From the NCBI RefSeq assembly GCF_026212465.1, contig NC_080058.1:21022200-21086199 (forward strand): a stretch of 64,000 bases of DNA, in the 5' to 3' direction. Source of the DNA: Amaranthus tricolor. Its lineage: Eukaryota; Streptophyta; Magnoliopsida; Caryophyllales; Amaranthaceae. The position numbers were made by a program, and so were the translations under genes. Under the pieces are notes generated by a model that was not told the DNA's origin, did no database searches, and was given only the letters and a program-made list of their open reading frames with translations. Below, in pieces: positions 51,105-64,000 of the stretch. The first letter of the stretch is position 1. The number at the start of each line of letters is the position of its first letter.

Positions 51105-54100
51105 TCATTGTTCATTGATCAACTTTACTTGTTCATTATTCATTGTTCATTGTTCATTAATCCTTGATCCTTGTTCATTGTTCAAGAATCATTGTTTATT
51201 GATCAATGATCCTTGTTCATTGTTCATCATTCATTGTTCATTGATCATTGATTCTTATTCATTATTCATCTATTGTTCATTAAACATTGATCTTTTTCAT
51301 TTTTCATCATTCATCTTTCAATGTTTATTGATCATTGATCCTTGTTCATTTTTCATCGTTCGTTGTTCATTGATCATTGATCCTTGTTCATTGTTCATCA
51401 ATCATTGTTCATTGATCAATGATCCTTGTTCATTGTTTATTGTTCATCGCTGATTGTTCATTATACATTGTTTATTGTTGTTGTTCATTGATCATTGATT
51501 AATGGTTCTTGTTCATTGTTAATAATTCATTGTTAATTGATAATTTATCCTTGTTCATAGTTAAACATTCATTGTTAATAGATCATTGATCCCTGTTCAT
51601 TGCTCGTTGTTCATCATTCGTTGTTCAATGTTCCGTTATTAATTGTTCATTATTCATTTATCAACTATCCTTCTCCATTGTTCTTCGTTTATTTTTCATT
51701 AATCATTGATCCTTGTTCATTGTTCATCATTCACTGTTCATCGCTCATTATTCATTGATCAAATATCTTTATTCATTGTTTATTGACCATTGATCCTTGT
51801 TCATTGTTCATCCATCAATGTTAATTGATAATTGTTCAATGATAATTGATCAATGTTCATTGTTCATTGTTCATTCTTAATTATTCATTTTTATTGTTCA
51901 TGGTTCATTAATCATTGATTATTGATCATTGTCCATTGTTGATCATTCATTGTTCATTGATCATTGATCCTTGTTCATTGTACATCATTCATCGTTCATT
52001 GTTAATTGTTGATTGTCCATCATTCATAGTTCATTGTTCGTCGCTCATTGTTCATTATTCATTGATCCTTGTTCGTTGTTCAATTATCATTGATCCATGT
52101 TCATTATTCACCATTCATTGTTCATTATTCGATGTTCATTGTACATATTTTATTGTTTATTGTTCTTTATTCATTGTTCATTGCTTATTGTGTATTGTTC
52201 ATTGTTCATCGTAGCATTTATCATTGATTATTGTTCCCTGTTCATTTTTCATCATTCATCTTTCATTGTTTTTTGAGCATTGATTCTTGTTCATTTTTCA
52301 TCGTTCATTGTTCATTGATCATTGATCATTGATCATTGATCGTTGTTCATTGTTCATTATTCATTGTTCATCGTTCATTGTTCATTGTTCATTGATCATT
52401 GATCCTTGTTTATCTTTCATAATTCATTGTTCATTGTTTATTTTTCATTGTTTATAGTTCATTCTTCATTGATTATTGATTATGGATCCTTGTTCATTAT
52501 TCATCATTCATTGTTCAATGATAAGTATCCTTGTTTATAGTTCATCATTCATTGTTCAATGATAATTGATCCTTGTTTATAGTACATCATTCTTTGTTCA
52601 TTGATCATTGATATTTGTTCATTGCTCGTTGTTCATCATTCGTTGTTTAATGTTCCACTGTTCTTTCTATATTGGTCAACTATGATTTTTTATTGTTCGT
52701 CATTTAATTTTCATTGATCATTGACCCTTGTTCATTGTTCATCATTCATTGTTCATTTCTCATTATTCATTGATCAAATATATTTGTTCATTGTTTATTG
52801 ATCATTGATCCTTGTTCATTGTTCGTCGTTTAATTTTCGTTGATCATTGATCCTTGTTCATTATTCATCGCTCCTTATTCATTGATCAAATATATTAGTT
52901 CAATGTTTCTTGATCATTGATCCTTGTTCATTGTTCATCCATCATTGTTAATTGATCAATGATCCTTGTTCATTGTTCATTGTTCATTGATCATTGTTCA
53001 TCGCTAATTGTTCATTGCTCAATGTTAATTTTCATTTATCATTAATTAATGATTCTTGTTCATTGTTCATCATTCATTGTTGATTGATAATTTATCCTTG
53101 TTCATAGTTCAACATTTATTGTTAATAGATCATTGATCCTTGTTCATTGCTCGTTGTTCATCATTCGTTGTTCAATGTTCCATTGTTAATTATTCATTAT
53201 TCATTTGTCAACTATCCTTCTTCTTTTTTCATCGTTCATTATTCATCGATCATTGATCCTTATTCATTTTTCATCATTCACTGTTCATCGCTTATTATTC
53301 ATTGATCAAATATATTTTTTCATTGTTAATTGATCAATGATCCTTGTTCATTGTTCATTTTTCATCGCTAATTGTTCATTATTCATTATTCATTATTCTT
53401 TGTTCATTGTTATTGTTCATTGATAATTGATTAATGATTCTTGTACATTGTTAATCATTCATTGTTAATTGATAATTTATCCTTGTTCATAGTTAAACAT
53501 TCATTGTAAATAGATCATTGATCCTTGTTCATTGCTCGTTATTCATCATTCATTGTTGAATGTTTTGTTGTTAATTGTTCATTATTCATTTATCAACTAT
53601 CCTTCTTCATTGTTCATCGTTCATTTTTCATTGATCATTCATCCTTGTTCATTGTTCATCATTCACTGTTCATCGCTCATTATTCATTGATCAAATATCT
53701 TTGTCCATTGTTTATTTATCATTGATTCTTGTTCATTGTTCATCAATCATTGTTAATTGATCAATGATCCTTGTTCATTGTTTATTGTTCATCAGTAATT
53801 GTTCATTATACATTGTTTATTGTTGTTGTTCATTGATCATTGATTAATGGTTCTTGTTCATTCTTAATAATTCATTGTTAATTGATAATTTATCCTTGTT
53901 CATAGTTAAACATTCATTGTTAATAGATCATTGATCCCTGTTCATTGCTCGTTGTTCCTCATTCGTTGTTCAATGTTCCGTTATTAATTGTTCATTATTC
54001 ATTTTTCAACTATCCTTCTCCATTGTTCTTCGTTTATTTTTCATTGATCATTGATCCTTGTTCATTGTCCATCATTCACTGTTCATCGCTCATTATTCAT

Positions 54101-56566
54101 TGATCAAATATCTTTATTCATTATTTATTGATCATTGATCCTTGTTCATTGTTCATCTATCAATGTTAATTGATAATTGTTCAATGTTTATTGTTCATTG
54201 TTCTTTCTTAATTAGTCATTTTTAATTGTTCATGGTTCATTAATCATTGATTATTGATCATTTTCCATTGTTGATCATTCATTGTTCATTGATCATTGAT
54301 CCTTGTTCATTGTACATCATTCATCGTTCATTGTTAATTGTTGATTGTCAGTCATTCATAGTTCATTGTTCATCGTTCATTGTTCATTGTTCATTGATCT
54401 TTGTTCATTGTTCAATTATCGTTGATCCATGTTCATTATTCACCATTCATTGTTCATTATTCGATGTTCATTGTACATTGTTTATTGTTTATTGTTCTTT
54501 ATTCATTGTTCATTGCTTATTGTGTATTGTTCATTGTTCATCGTAGCATTTATCATTGATTATTGTTCCCTGTTCATTTTTCATCATTCATCTTTCATTG
54601 TTTTTTGAGCATTGATCCTTGTTCATTTTTCATCGTTCATTTTTCATCGTTCATTGTTCATCGATCATTGATCATTGATCATTGATCGTTGTTCATTGTT
54701 CATCATTCATTGTTCATCGTTCATCGTTCATTGTTCATTGATCATTGATCCTTGTTTATCTTTCATAATTCATTGTTCATTGTTTATTTTTCATTGTTTA
54801 TAGTTCATTCTTCATTGATTATTGATTTTGGATCCTTGTTCATTGTTCATCATTCATTGTTCAATGATAATTGATCCTTGTTTATAGTTCATCATTCATT
54901 GTTCAATGATAATTGATCCTTGTTTATAGTACATCATTGTTTGTTCATTGATCATTGATATTTGTTCATTGCTCGTTGTTCATCATTCGTTGTTTAATGT
55001 TCCACTGTTCTTTCTATATTGGTCAACTATGATTTTTTATTGTTCGTCATTTAATTTTCATTGATCTTTGATCCTTGTTCATTGTTCATCATTCATTGTT
55101 CATTTCTCATTATTCATTGATCAAATATATTTGTTCATTGTTTATTGATCATTGATCCTTGTTCATTGTTCGTCGTTTAATTTTCGTTGATCATTGATCC
55201 TTGTTCATTATTCATCGCTCCTTATTCATTGATCAAATATATTAGTTCATTGTTTCTTGATCATTGATCCTTGTTCATTGTTCATCCATCATTGTTAATT
55301 GATCAATGATCCTTGTTCATTGTTCATTGTTCATTGATCATTGTTCATCGCTAATTGTTCATTGCTCATTGTTAATTTTCATTTATCATTGATTAATGAT
55401 TCTCGTTCATTGTTCATCATTCATTGTTGATTGATAATTTATCCTTGTTCATAGTTCAACATTCATTGTTAATCGATCATTGATCCTTGTTCATTGCTCG
55501 TTGTTAATCATTCGTTGTTCAATGTTCCGTTGTTAATTATTCATTATTCATTTATCAACTATCCTTCTTCTTTTTTAATCATTCATTATTCATCGATCAT
55601 TGATCCTTATTCATTGTTCATCATTCACTGTTCATCGCTTATTATTCATTGATCAAATATATTTTTTCATTGTTAATTGATCAATGATCCTTGTTCATTG
55701 TTCATTTTTCATCGCTAATTGTTCATTATTCATTGTTCATTTTTATTGTTCATTGATAATTGATTAATGATTCTTGTACATTGTTAATCATTCATTGTTA
55801 ATTGATAATTTATCCTTGTTCATAGTTAAACATTCATTGTAAATAGATCATTGATCCTTGTTCATTGCTCTTTATTCATCATTCATTGTTCAATGTTTCG
55901 TTGTTAATTGTTCATTATTCATTTATCAACTATCCTTCTTCATTGTTCATCGTTCATCTTTCATTGATCATTCATCCTTGTTCATTGTTCATCATTCACT
56001 GTTCATCGCTCATTATTCATTGATCAAATATCTTTGTCCATTGTTTATTTATCATTGATACTTGTTCATTGTTCATCAATCATTGTTAATTGATCAATGA
56101 TCCTTGTTCATTGTTTATTGTTCATCGCTAATTGTTCATTATACATTGTTTATTGTTGTTGTTCATTGATCATTGATTAATGGTTCTTGTTCATTGTTAA
56201 TAATTCATTGTTAATTGATAATTTATCCTTGTTCATAGTTAAACATTCATTGTTAATAGATCATTGATCCCTGTTCATTGCTCGTTGTTCATCATTCGTT
56301 GTTCAATGTTCCGTTATTAATTGTTCATTATTCATTTATCAACTATCCTTCTCCATTGTTCTTCGTTTATTTTTCATTGATCATTGATCCTTGTTCATTG
56401 TTCATCATTCACTGTTCATCGCTAATTATTCATTGATCAAATATCTTTATTCATTGTTTATTGACCATTGATCCTTGTTCATTGTTCATCCATCAATGTT
56501 AATTCATAATTGTTCAATGTTAATTGATCAATGTTCATTGTTCATTGTTCATTGTTCATTGTTATT
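51105..56566. repeat. degenerate TTCATTG heptamer array, segment 5
   Basis: Longest uninterrupted heptamer segment, 5.5 kb. Words are as elsewhere, with added TTAATTGATAATTTATCC and TAATGATTCTTG variants that mark the higher-order repeat described separately. It ends at GTTATT against the CACTA terminus. Confidence 0.92.
51433..56112. repeat. ~2.34-kb tandem duplication within the heptamer array
   Basis: The block starting TTGTTTATTGTTCATC...ATTATACATTGTTTATTG occurs at 51,433, 53,776 and 56,113. Internal markers repeat at the same distance: ATTGATTATTGATCATT at about 51,915 and 54,247; TTATCATTGATTATTGTTCC at about 52,210 and 54,550; the ATTGCTCGTTATTC / ATTGCTCTTTATTC region at about 53,533 and 55,866. 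Two full units and a third, partial one cut by the CACTA element at 56,567 are present. Confidence 0.88.
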
Positions 56567-56830
56567 CACTAGTGGAAAAAACATCAATTGCTGCGGTTTT
56601 TTTGCCATTATTTGCTGCGTTTTTGGCCCCCAGCAATTGTGATAGCAGCAAATGTCGTACTTTAATTGCCGCGGTTCGAAACCGCAACAAATATGGGCCT
56701 TATTTGCTGCGGTCATAGGCATAAACCGCAGCAAATAAAGAGTGTTATTTGCTGCGGTCATGGTTAAAAACCGCAGCAAATAACACTCTTTATTTGCTGC
56801 GGTCATGTTCAAAACCGCAGCAACTACCTC
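56567..56830 (-). repeat. CACTA terminal inverted repeat and subterminal repeats (copy 4)
   Basis: CACTAGTGGAAAAAAC, then several TTTGCTGCGGT / ACCGCAGCAAAT pairs separated by 15-25 bp, for example 56,703-56,738 and 56,747-56,785. It uses the GCAGCAAAT variant, as copies 1 and 2 do. Confidence 0.9.
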
Positions 56831-56985
56831 TTTTTTTTTTTTCTTTTTCTGTTTTATCTTTATAATAATGCAATAATAATACAATGTAATAATAGTGATT
56901 AATCCAATGATAATCACATTAATCAACATTATAATAATGCAATATTAATAATAAACTCTCGCTCGTATATATAATATAATATTAC

Positions 56986-57089
<104 letters not shown>

Positions 57090-57956
57090 GTATAAAAAAT
57101 CAAATCTACTATAATTACAATTTATCAAGGACAAATATTAGCAAGATGCACGGCAATCTTGTCTTTTATTTCGCGCATCTCTTCACTTCTCAAAGGGCGT
57201 GTTTCCTTCGGAATGTCGTTTAAAACCTATATATAATATTAAAATAAAAGATTAATATTAACATTAGATTTTACCAATAATATATTTAATTAAGAACGTA
57301 ACAAATACTTACGGCATCTATATTTTCGACTCCAAAGTCCTTCACGGAATTTATAATATCATCCATAAACTTCAGCGCGTAGTAGCCGCAGTCAACGGAA
57401 GAAGAAGGTTGTTGAAAGCACTAAGAGAAAATAGATGTTAGATAGTGTCAAAAACGGTTAAAAACGCATAAAATCGCAACTTATAACGTAAATTCTAGAA
57501 TATGACTATGATTTTAAATTCTAACAACTTCTACACAATAATACATACCAAATAGTGTTGTGTGCCAACTTTCGTGCAAAACAAACAAAGTTTGAGCTAC
57601 TTTACGCGCGAAATTGACAAAAACGCTTAAAAACCTTAAAATCGCAACTTAACACCTAATTTCTATCATATGACTATTATTTTCAATTCTAACCATTTCA
57701 ACACAATAATATATGCCAAATAGTGTTGTGTGCCAAGTTTCGTGCATAACAAACCATGTTTGACCTACTTTACGCGCGAAATTGACAAAAACGTTTAAAA
57801 ACCCTTAAAATCGCAACATAACTTTTAATTTCTAGCATATGACTATTATTTTCAATTCTAACCATTTCAACACAATAATATATGCCAAATAGTGTTGAGT
57901 GCCAAGTTTCGTGCATAACAAACCATGTTTGACCTACTTTACGCGCGAAATTGACA

Positions 57957-59479
57957 CAGCGGACATTGAACCCAATTGTGCTGTGCTTTTGATTGTTATA
58001 GTACCCTTGGTACTATTTTACAATTGAAACATCACATTATTTGCTGCTGTTAGAAAGTGTCAAATTATTTGTGCATGTTTTTGAACATTAACAACTAAGA
58101 ACATATTGCTGAAACCTCTGAGTAATTTGCGTTCCTTGCTACTGCCAACAAGCATAACTTACCTTCCTGCTGTGTTATTGATATTGTCTGAGCACCTAAG
58201 TCTTTAATCAAAGTTTTGTTTTTGTTTGTATTAAAAGAATTATTGTTCTTAGTTTTATTTTGGTTATTTTCATAAATTACATATTTCTTCAACAAAAATT
58301 TAATTTTTAGAAGGAATTGTGTTTATGTGTGTGTGTGTGTGTTTTTTTTTTTTAGTTTTCATGATTTATAATTCTTTAACAAAAATTTAATTTGTTAGAA
58401 GAATTAAGTCATGAGTTATTTTATATATTTCTTTTTCCATGATATACAATCCTTTAAAAAAATTTAATTTGTTAGAGGAATTTTATACTGTGATGTGAAT
58501 GATGTTCATTCTATGGTAGATAAGAAAGCAAACTATGTCTTGAATAAGAGTGAATGCTACAAAGGGTTTCAGGAGGAGAGGAAATCTGTGCATATGTCCA
58601 CCACAGAAATTAGTGAGAACAAAGTCCAACAGCAGACCAACCTAGACATTGATGCTACTAACCTAGACATGGTTGCACCTACTGATTTGGGCAAGTCAAC
58701 CAAGGAAGACCATCTCCAATATAGACCAAACATGAGTATTAAAGCATGGCAAGATCATGAGGTACCAAGACCTCTCAGCAGCACGCAAACAGAATAGAAG
58801 CATACACAGAAGCATACAAACAATAACGCAACCATCTGACGACCAGCCTACCTTGCGCACAATGGAACACCTGGTCTGGTGCATGTATCAACATAAAAAC
58901 ACAAGGGATGGCATCTTTAGACATGAAAGAAGAAGCCAAAACTCAGAGTTAGCACGTAGAGTTCTCATGGAGCCCACAAGATCAGCCCCAAGGTCGTGTG
59001 TTCGCCTGACGTTTGATAATGGATGATCCAGAACTGCCATCCATCACATGCTGAGCAGCAAACCTTCGAGCCCTTCCACAAAGTCAACTTAAGCATCCTA
59101 GGATACACCAAGGGTAGTTTTGGAATCTCTATACATGGACCTTTCCATCAACACCTTAAGTGCCTCCTTACGATCACAGTAAGACACCAAGAATTGATAC
59201 TGAAGGTGGCGTGTTCAAACGGATAGTACAACAGCATGAATTACACATTCTTTTTCTGATCTCTGACTTTTTAAACGTGTACATGATAGCCACGTGTTAC
59301 TTTTAGCCGTTATTATTGTTTGGCTGCATAAACACTAGGCTTAGCTCTTTTTAGAAGGTCTCATAACTCTATAAATAAGAGCCCTAATCCCTTGTAATAG
59401 TTCAGTTCTGAATATTCAATTGAGATTTTTCTTCAAGTAATTGTAGTTGCAATTGTAGTTGAAGGTCTCATAACTCTAT
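57957..59479 (+). other. 1.5-kb foreign insert in the ORF2 intron, retrotransposon-like
   Basis: It interrupts a subrepeat between GAAATTGACA and AACCATGTTTGACC. The left part is AT-rich and holds a three-copy tandem. A 100-codon + frame (58,495-58,797) begins MNDVHSMVDKKANYVLNK and matches no family I recognise. GGAATCTCTATACATGGACC lies at about 59,130. Near the right end a TATAAATAAGAGCCC box and polypyrimidine leader resemble an LTR. AAGGTCTCATAACTCTATAA appears at 59,356 and again at the right junction (59,462), which hints at a repair-type duplication. No clean TG...CA ends were found. Confidence 0.55.
58255..58485 (+). repeat. three-copy ~85-bp tandem repeat in the insert
   Basis: The unit TTCATGATTTATAATTCTTT followed by AACAAAAATTTAATTTGTTAG and GAAGAATT recurs three times with mismatches, near 58,265, 58,355 and 58,438. 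It is AT-rich with no coding content. A (GT)n/(T)n run lies between the first two copies (58,325-58,355). Confidence 0.7.
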
Positions 59480-60001
59480 AAACCATGTTTGACCTACGTT
59501 ACGCGCGAAATTGACAAAAACGCTTAAAAACCCTTAAAATCGCAACTTAACACCTAATTTCTAGCATATGACTATTATTTTTAATTCTAACCATTTCAAC
59601 ACAATAATATATGCCAAATAGTGTTGTGTGCCTAGTTTCGTGCATAACAAACCATGTTTGACCTACTTTACGCGCAAAATTGACAAAAACGCTTAAAAAC
59701 ACTTAAAATCGCAACTTAACACCTAATTTCTAGCATATGACTATTATTTTCAATTCAAACCATTTCAACACAATAATATATCCCAAATAGTGTTGTGTGC
59801 CATGTTTCGTGCATAACAAACCATGTTTGACCTACGTTACGCGCGAAATTGACAAAAACGCTTAAAAACCATTAAAATCGCAACTTAAAATCGAATTTGT
59901 GTACCTTTCTTGCTATCCATTTTGGAAATGTGGCTCTAGATGTAGATCCCATTTGTCCACGCACTTTTTTCATTGCGCTGAAACGCATGCGAAAAGTAAT
60001 A

Positions 60002-60200
<199 letters not shown>

Positions 60201-63119
60201 ACACTTAATTAAATCAAATTGGTAAAATAATTAATGTTGCGTACGTATTCAACAACGATTTGAATCTTGTGTTGCGAGGTAGGCTTTGAGGTTTTTGTAA
60301 TGAGTCGAAGACGTGCACAGTGTTCGTTAAAGGACAAATGATCAAAAGTATCCAATGCAAACTACAAACACAAATTTAAAATCAACAAATTAGAGCTTAG
60401 GTGACTTTAAAAATCAAAAGATAAGTTCAATTTCAATAATAAAACTTACTCTTCCCAATATGGAGCCAGAATGAATGTGTGTTTAGATGCAAGGGAGTTA
60501 GTCAAAGCATTTTCAATGTATGCTCTGACCTGATCTGGATCATTTCTACATTTACTACCCGAAATCGACTCCGTACAAAACCATCCAATTTTTATTGGAG
60601 GTTCGCAAGAATTTAGCTCCTCGTAAGCCGCACTAAACTCACAAATAAGAGAATTTTGTTAGTAATTCGGTCATTAAAACAATTAAACGAACAACAATGC
60701 CTAACTTGTAAGATAATGAACATCACCTCATGTAGACATGGAAAAGAGCTACGTTCAGCAAATCTCCTCTCAAAAATTGCCCGATGTCACTAGGACCAAT
60801 AATTACAAACGGGCTCTCTATAAAGCAGTATTGCTCCTTCAGTAGGGGCAAAATGATTGGGTCCTCCTCACTTATGCGAGATGCACAATAATGCAGCCAT
60901 TTGCAATCTTGAGAGAGATCTTTTAGCTCCTCATCAGTCAAAATTGGAGTGCTTGGCATCGACTTTGACCCAGTCGACACCTTTGCTGAGGAACCGACCT
61001 CTCTCTAAGATCTCTTTGGACTTTTTTGCTATTTAAATTTATACAATTAAATTAGTGTGAGCATGCAATTAAAAAAATAAAAATAAATAAGGTACAAATG
61101 ATTCTTACCATGTTAGTGAATCGGACCCAAGCATATGGCCATGTGACGAAACTACCTAGGGCGTCTGATAGTTTCTCAAGGCTCCATGCTGGCATTGGAA
61201 TTGGGAGTGAGAAATCTTCAAACCCCTTTACAATAATCTCCACGGCCACACTGATGTGGCCACTTGTAACAGGCATTGAATACACTGTTTGGCCCTCTTT
61301 ATTTGGCTGGGCCACACCATATGGAACCTTAGTTAAGTCACCATCACTAGCAACACCTAACTGAGGCAGCAAAAGAGAACAAGGAGTCGCCTTTTGAAAA
61401 GTGTGTCGTTTAGTATAATAAGCATCATAATAAAATATTAATTACGCGTTGCAATTTAAATTAATAAGTGCTTATATATTTAAAAACTATGTACCTGTAG
61501 CATTGGCTCCGGAGTTGTCTCCGGATTTTGAGAAACGAGCTGGGGTGCTACGGGGGTAATGGGCTCAGGTGTTGGCTTGACCAAAGCGTTAGAATCCCCA
61601 TGTTGACTTTTCTGATCCTCGACAATCAGGTTTGCCAAGTCCACAATGGGTGCTCCCATCTTCTGCAACACGGCGGCCAGCTTGGCGAGAACGTCCTTCG
61701 TAATCTCCGCTCGGAGGGTTGCTGCTTCTTCCCGCAGTGCCGTTCGGGATTTAGTAGCAACACACTCTTTGCCGAATACCTTCTATAACCCCACGCGGAC
61801 GCCTCCTTTTCCGACTAACCGCCCACTGTGGTCTTTCCCTAAGACCATATGCAATGCGTCAACATTGCCTCTTGGGGTGAACTCCCCCGTAGCTTCTTTT
61901 TCCTTCCAGCCCATCTGTTCAAATAAAAAGTGACATATATAGCAATTAATATAAGTACATCAAAGCCAACGAATACAAAACAAATGAAAAATATACTTAA
62001 TAATTTCAAAACTCACCACAGCATCAGCAACCTTCTTCGTTCCCGGATCATTAATGGTAAATTTACCACTTGCATCTCGGGAATGAAGCCCGCAATACCA
62101 ATCACACACCCGATCTCCAGCAAGATTCACGGATGCGGAGGTAGTCGTAGATGAGGGCGTGGATGAACTTTGATTGGGGTGTAAACCCGCATCCACCCAC
62201 TCTTTTCGGTCCTCATCGTACGTTTTCTGGCCTAAGCGATGGTAAAACTTCCTTTTGCTTGCAGAATCAGAAGCTTTACCACGCTTTTCCTAATTAATCA
62301 ATAGAAATTGAATGTCACGTATTAGTTTAATGACTGAATCAAAAGAAGTAAATTCAAACTATAACATAATATGAAATACTTACAACTTCTATGGGAGTTG
62401 TTCTTTTGGCAACAAAGGCCTCCCAATCCCTCTTCGTTATGTGACCCCATATTTTGTAAGGCATCTTCGAAGGTGCTTGCTCTCCACCTTCGTTTCCCGT
62501 TTTGACCTTTTTGGTCGTACGGGCACGGCTCTTCGTAATCCAGCGAGTTACTAGCTTGGATTTGAAATCTCTAAATCTTTCAGCAACAGCTAAAAGAAAC
62601 ACATTCTTCTTGTCCTCATCGCTCTCGATGTGGAAAAGATTCTACAAAAAAAATTATATTTATTACTATCAATCAAATTAATTTTAAAATGAAAATAAAT
62701 GAGTAAAAATAGTAAAGTTGCTTACCACAGTATCATGCCATAGAGAGTTCTTCAAACCCTTTGGAACCTCGTTCCATACGTGCAATATGGAAAGCTTGCG
62801 GATACATAGACCCACTTGTTTTCCATATTGCCTACGCCATTTTCTGCAGGGTTGACCCAATGCATTGTATTCCAAATGCATGGGTTCTGTGACTTTGAGG
62901 TTATTTGTAGGACCTCGCCCTTTTCTTTTCTTACTGCTGGTAGTGGTGAGAGCATCCATTGGTGGGGCGTCTTCAGTTTCAAAATCATTGTCAATCGGTG
63001 GAGCGTCTTAAGCCATACGCTCGTATCTCACAATTTGGTCTTCTTCGCTGTCATTACTACGATGCTCATTATCCGAGGTCTCAATCTCGGGGACAATTTC
63101 GTCTCTGAATAAATGCATT

Positions 63120-63420
63120 GTATATCAGTACCTGAAAGAGCATAAATAGAAATATATTAGAACATAAGCTAAGTAATATTAAGAATATGACAAACAATTC
63201 TAATACGTTCAACACAATAATATATAACAAATAGTGTTATGTGCAATGTTTCATGCAAAACAAACCAAGTGCCAAAAAACATTAAAAAGCTTTAAATTCA
63301 TACCTTGGGAATCACTTAATTCAAATGTATTCCTTCCGTGTGATCTACACGCATATAACCAACATCTACATCATCTACATCATCTTGATCCACTGATTTT
63401 GGATAGAAAAAGGGAGGGGA
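63120..63420 (-). pseudogene. ORF1 C-terminal tail and ORF1-ORF2 spacer (copy 4)
   Basis: On the minus strand, 63,420-63,316 reads as an open tail with VDQDDVDDVDVGYMRVDHTE and stop TAA at 63,316-63,318, in the place and style of the acidic end of tnp2-type ORF1 proteins. The 200-bp spacer to the ORF2 ATG contains about half of an intronic-type subrepeat (63,190-63,290: TTCAACACAATAATATATAA, CAAATAGTGTTATGTGCAA). The ORF1 assignment is moderately supported, since copy 3 lacks this part. Confidence 0.5.
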
Positions 63421-64000
63421 TTCTTGTTTATTGTTCATCATTCATTGTTAATTGATAATTTATCCTTGTTCATAGTTCAACAATCATTGTTAATAGATCG
63501 TTGATCCTTGTTCATTGGTCGTTGTTCATCATTCGTTGTTCAATGCTCATTTGTTAATTGTTCATTATTCATTTATCAACCTTCTTCATTGTTCATCGTT
63601 TATTTTTCATTGATCATTGATCCTTGTTCATTGTTCATCCATCATTATTAATTGATCAATTATCCTTGTTCGTTGTTCATCATTCATTGTTTATTTTTTA
63701 TTGTTACTTATTCATTTTTCATTGTTCATAGTTCATTAATCATAGATTATTGATCCTTGTTCATTGTTCATCCTTTATTGTTCAATGATAATTGATCCTT
63801 GTTTATATTTTATCATTCATTGTTCATTGATCATTGATCCTCGTTCATTGCTCGTTGTTCATCATTCGTTGTTTAATGTTCCACTGTTCTTTCTTTATTG
63901 ATCAAATGTCCCTTTTCATTTTTCGTTGTTTAATTTTCATTGATCATTGATCCTTGTTCATTGTTCATGATTCATTGTTCATCCCTCATTATTCATTGAT
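63421..64000. repeat. degenerate TTCATTG heptamer array, segment 6
   Basis: The heptamer array resumes after CACTA copy 4 and runs off the right edge. Its opening words (TTGATAATTTATCCTTG, CAACAATCATTGTTAATAG) resemble those near 28,900 and 53,100. No other feature is seen. Confidence 0.92.

Larger units (their letters stand above)
57430..59890 (-). repeat. intronic ~169-bp subrepeats in CACTA copy 4, split by an insert
   Basis: Reverse-complement subrepeats fill the intron between exons 9 and 10: about three units at 57,430-57,956 and about two and a half at 59,480-59,890. They share TTTACGCGCGAAATTGACAA, CAAATAGTGTTGTGTGCCAA and AGCATATGACTAT with the satellite (other strand). This confirms that the subrepeat belongs to this intron. 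Confidence 0.92.

Noticed and set aside
61098..63112. Plus-strand frames opposite ORF2 of copy 4 (61,098-61,364; 61,528-61,933; 62,816-63,112)
   Set aside because: Shadows of minus-strand exons that align with CACTA copy 3.

Overview
The window is repeat-rich nuclear DNA of a flowering plant, and I find no host gene in it. The plant origin follows from a CACTA (En/Spm) DNA transposon family with plant-type tnp2, Transposase_24 and Ulp1 (C48) protease domains, from LTR retrotransposons with plant hallmarks, and from long satellite arrays. The species cannot be told from the sequence. The setting looks like pericentromeric or interstitial heterochromatin.

Layout. (1) 1-24,860: about 36 monomers of a 683-bp satellite. 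Each monomer carries two ~169-bp subrepeats, a 3' splice site, the first 13 codons of the exon encoding the catalytic Cys of a CACTA Ulp1 protease, and a ~320-bp foreign segment. Regional higher-order repeats of four monomers (2,732 bp) and two monomers (1,365 bp) are visible. (2) 24,861-26,211: the 3' end of a CACTA element directly continues the array, so the array appears to sit inside that element's protease-gene intron. (3) From 26,212 to the end the background is a degenerate heptanucleotide array based on TTCATTG. All other elements are inserted in it: a CACTA 3' end (29,452-30,411); a reverse solo LTR (32,251-33,495, 5-bp target duplication ATTGT); an Athila/Tat-like LTR retrotransposon (33,827-47,701, duplication ATCGT) with an 8.3-kb CACTA element nested in its 5' LTR (34,766-43,098, duplication TAG); a decayed gypsy gag/LTR remnant (49,287-50,743); and a reverse-oriented CACTA copy (56,567-63,420) that keeps almost the whole ORF2.

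How the parts relate. The four CACTA-derived loci belong to one family. Comparing them yields the gene plan: ORF1 (tnp2 transposase) and ORF2, an 11-exon gene that joins a Transposase_24-like N-terminal part to a C-terminal Ulp1 cysteine protease with the His, Asp and Cys residues on separate exons. All copies are pseudogenes, with nonsense codons, G-run frameshifts and mutated splice acceptors. The intron before the Cys exon holds the ~169-bp subrepeats in every copy, and in the first locus this intron/exon unit has become the 683-bp satellite. A ~45-bp motif is also shared by the satellite insert, an insert in the forward CACTA copy, an insert in the reverse CACTA copy and the flank of the gypsy LTR.

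Most long open frames are by-products of repeats: (AT)n gives Tyr-Ile runs, the heptamer gives a seven-residue repeat, and the satellite gives a 77-codon frame.
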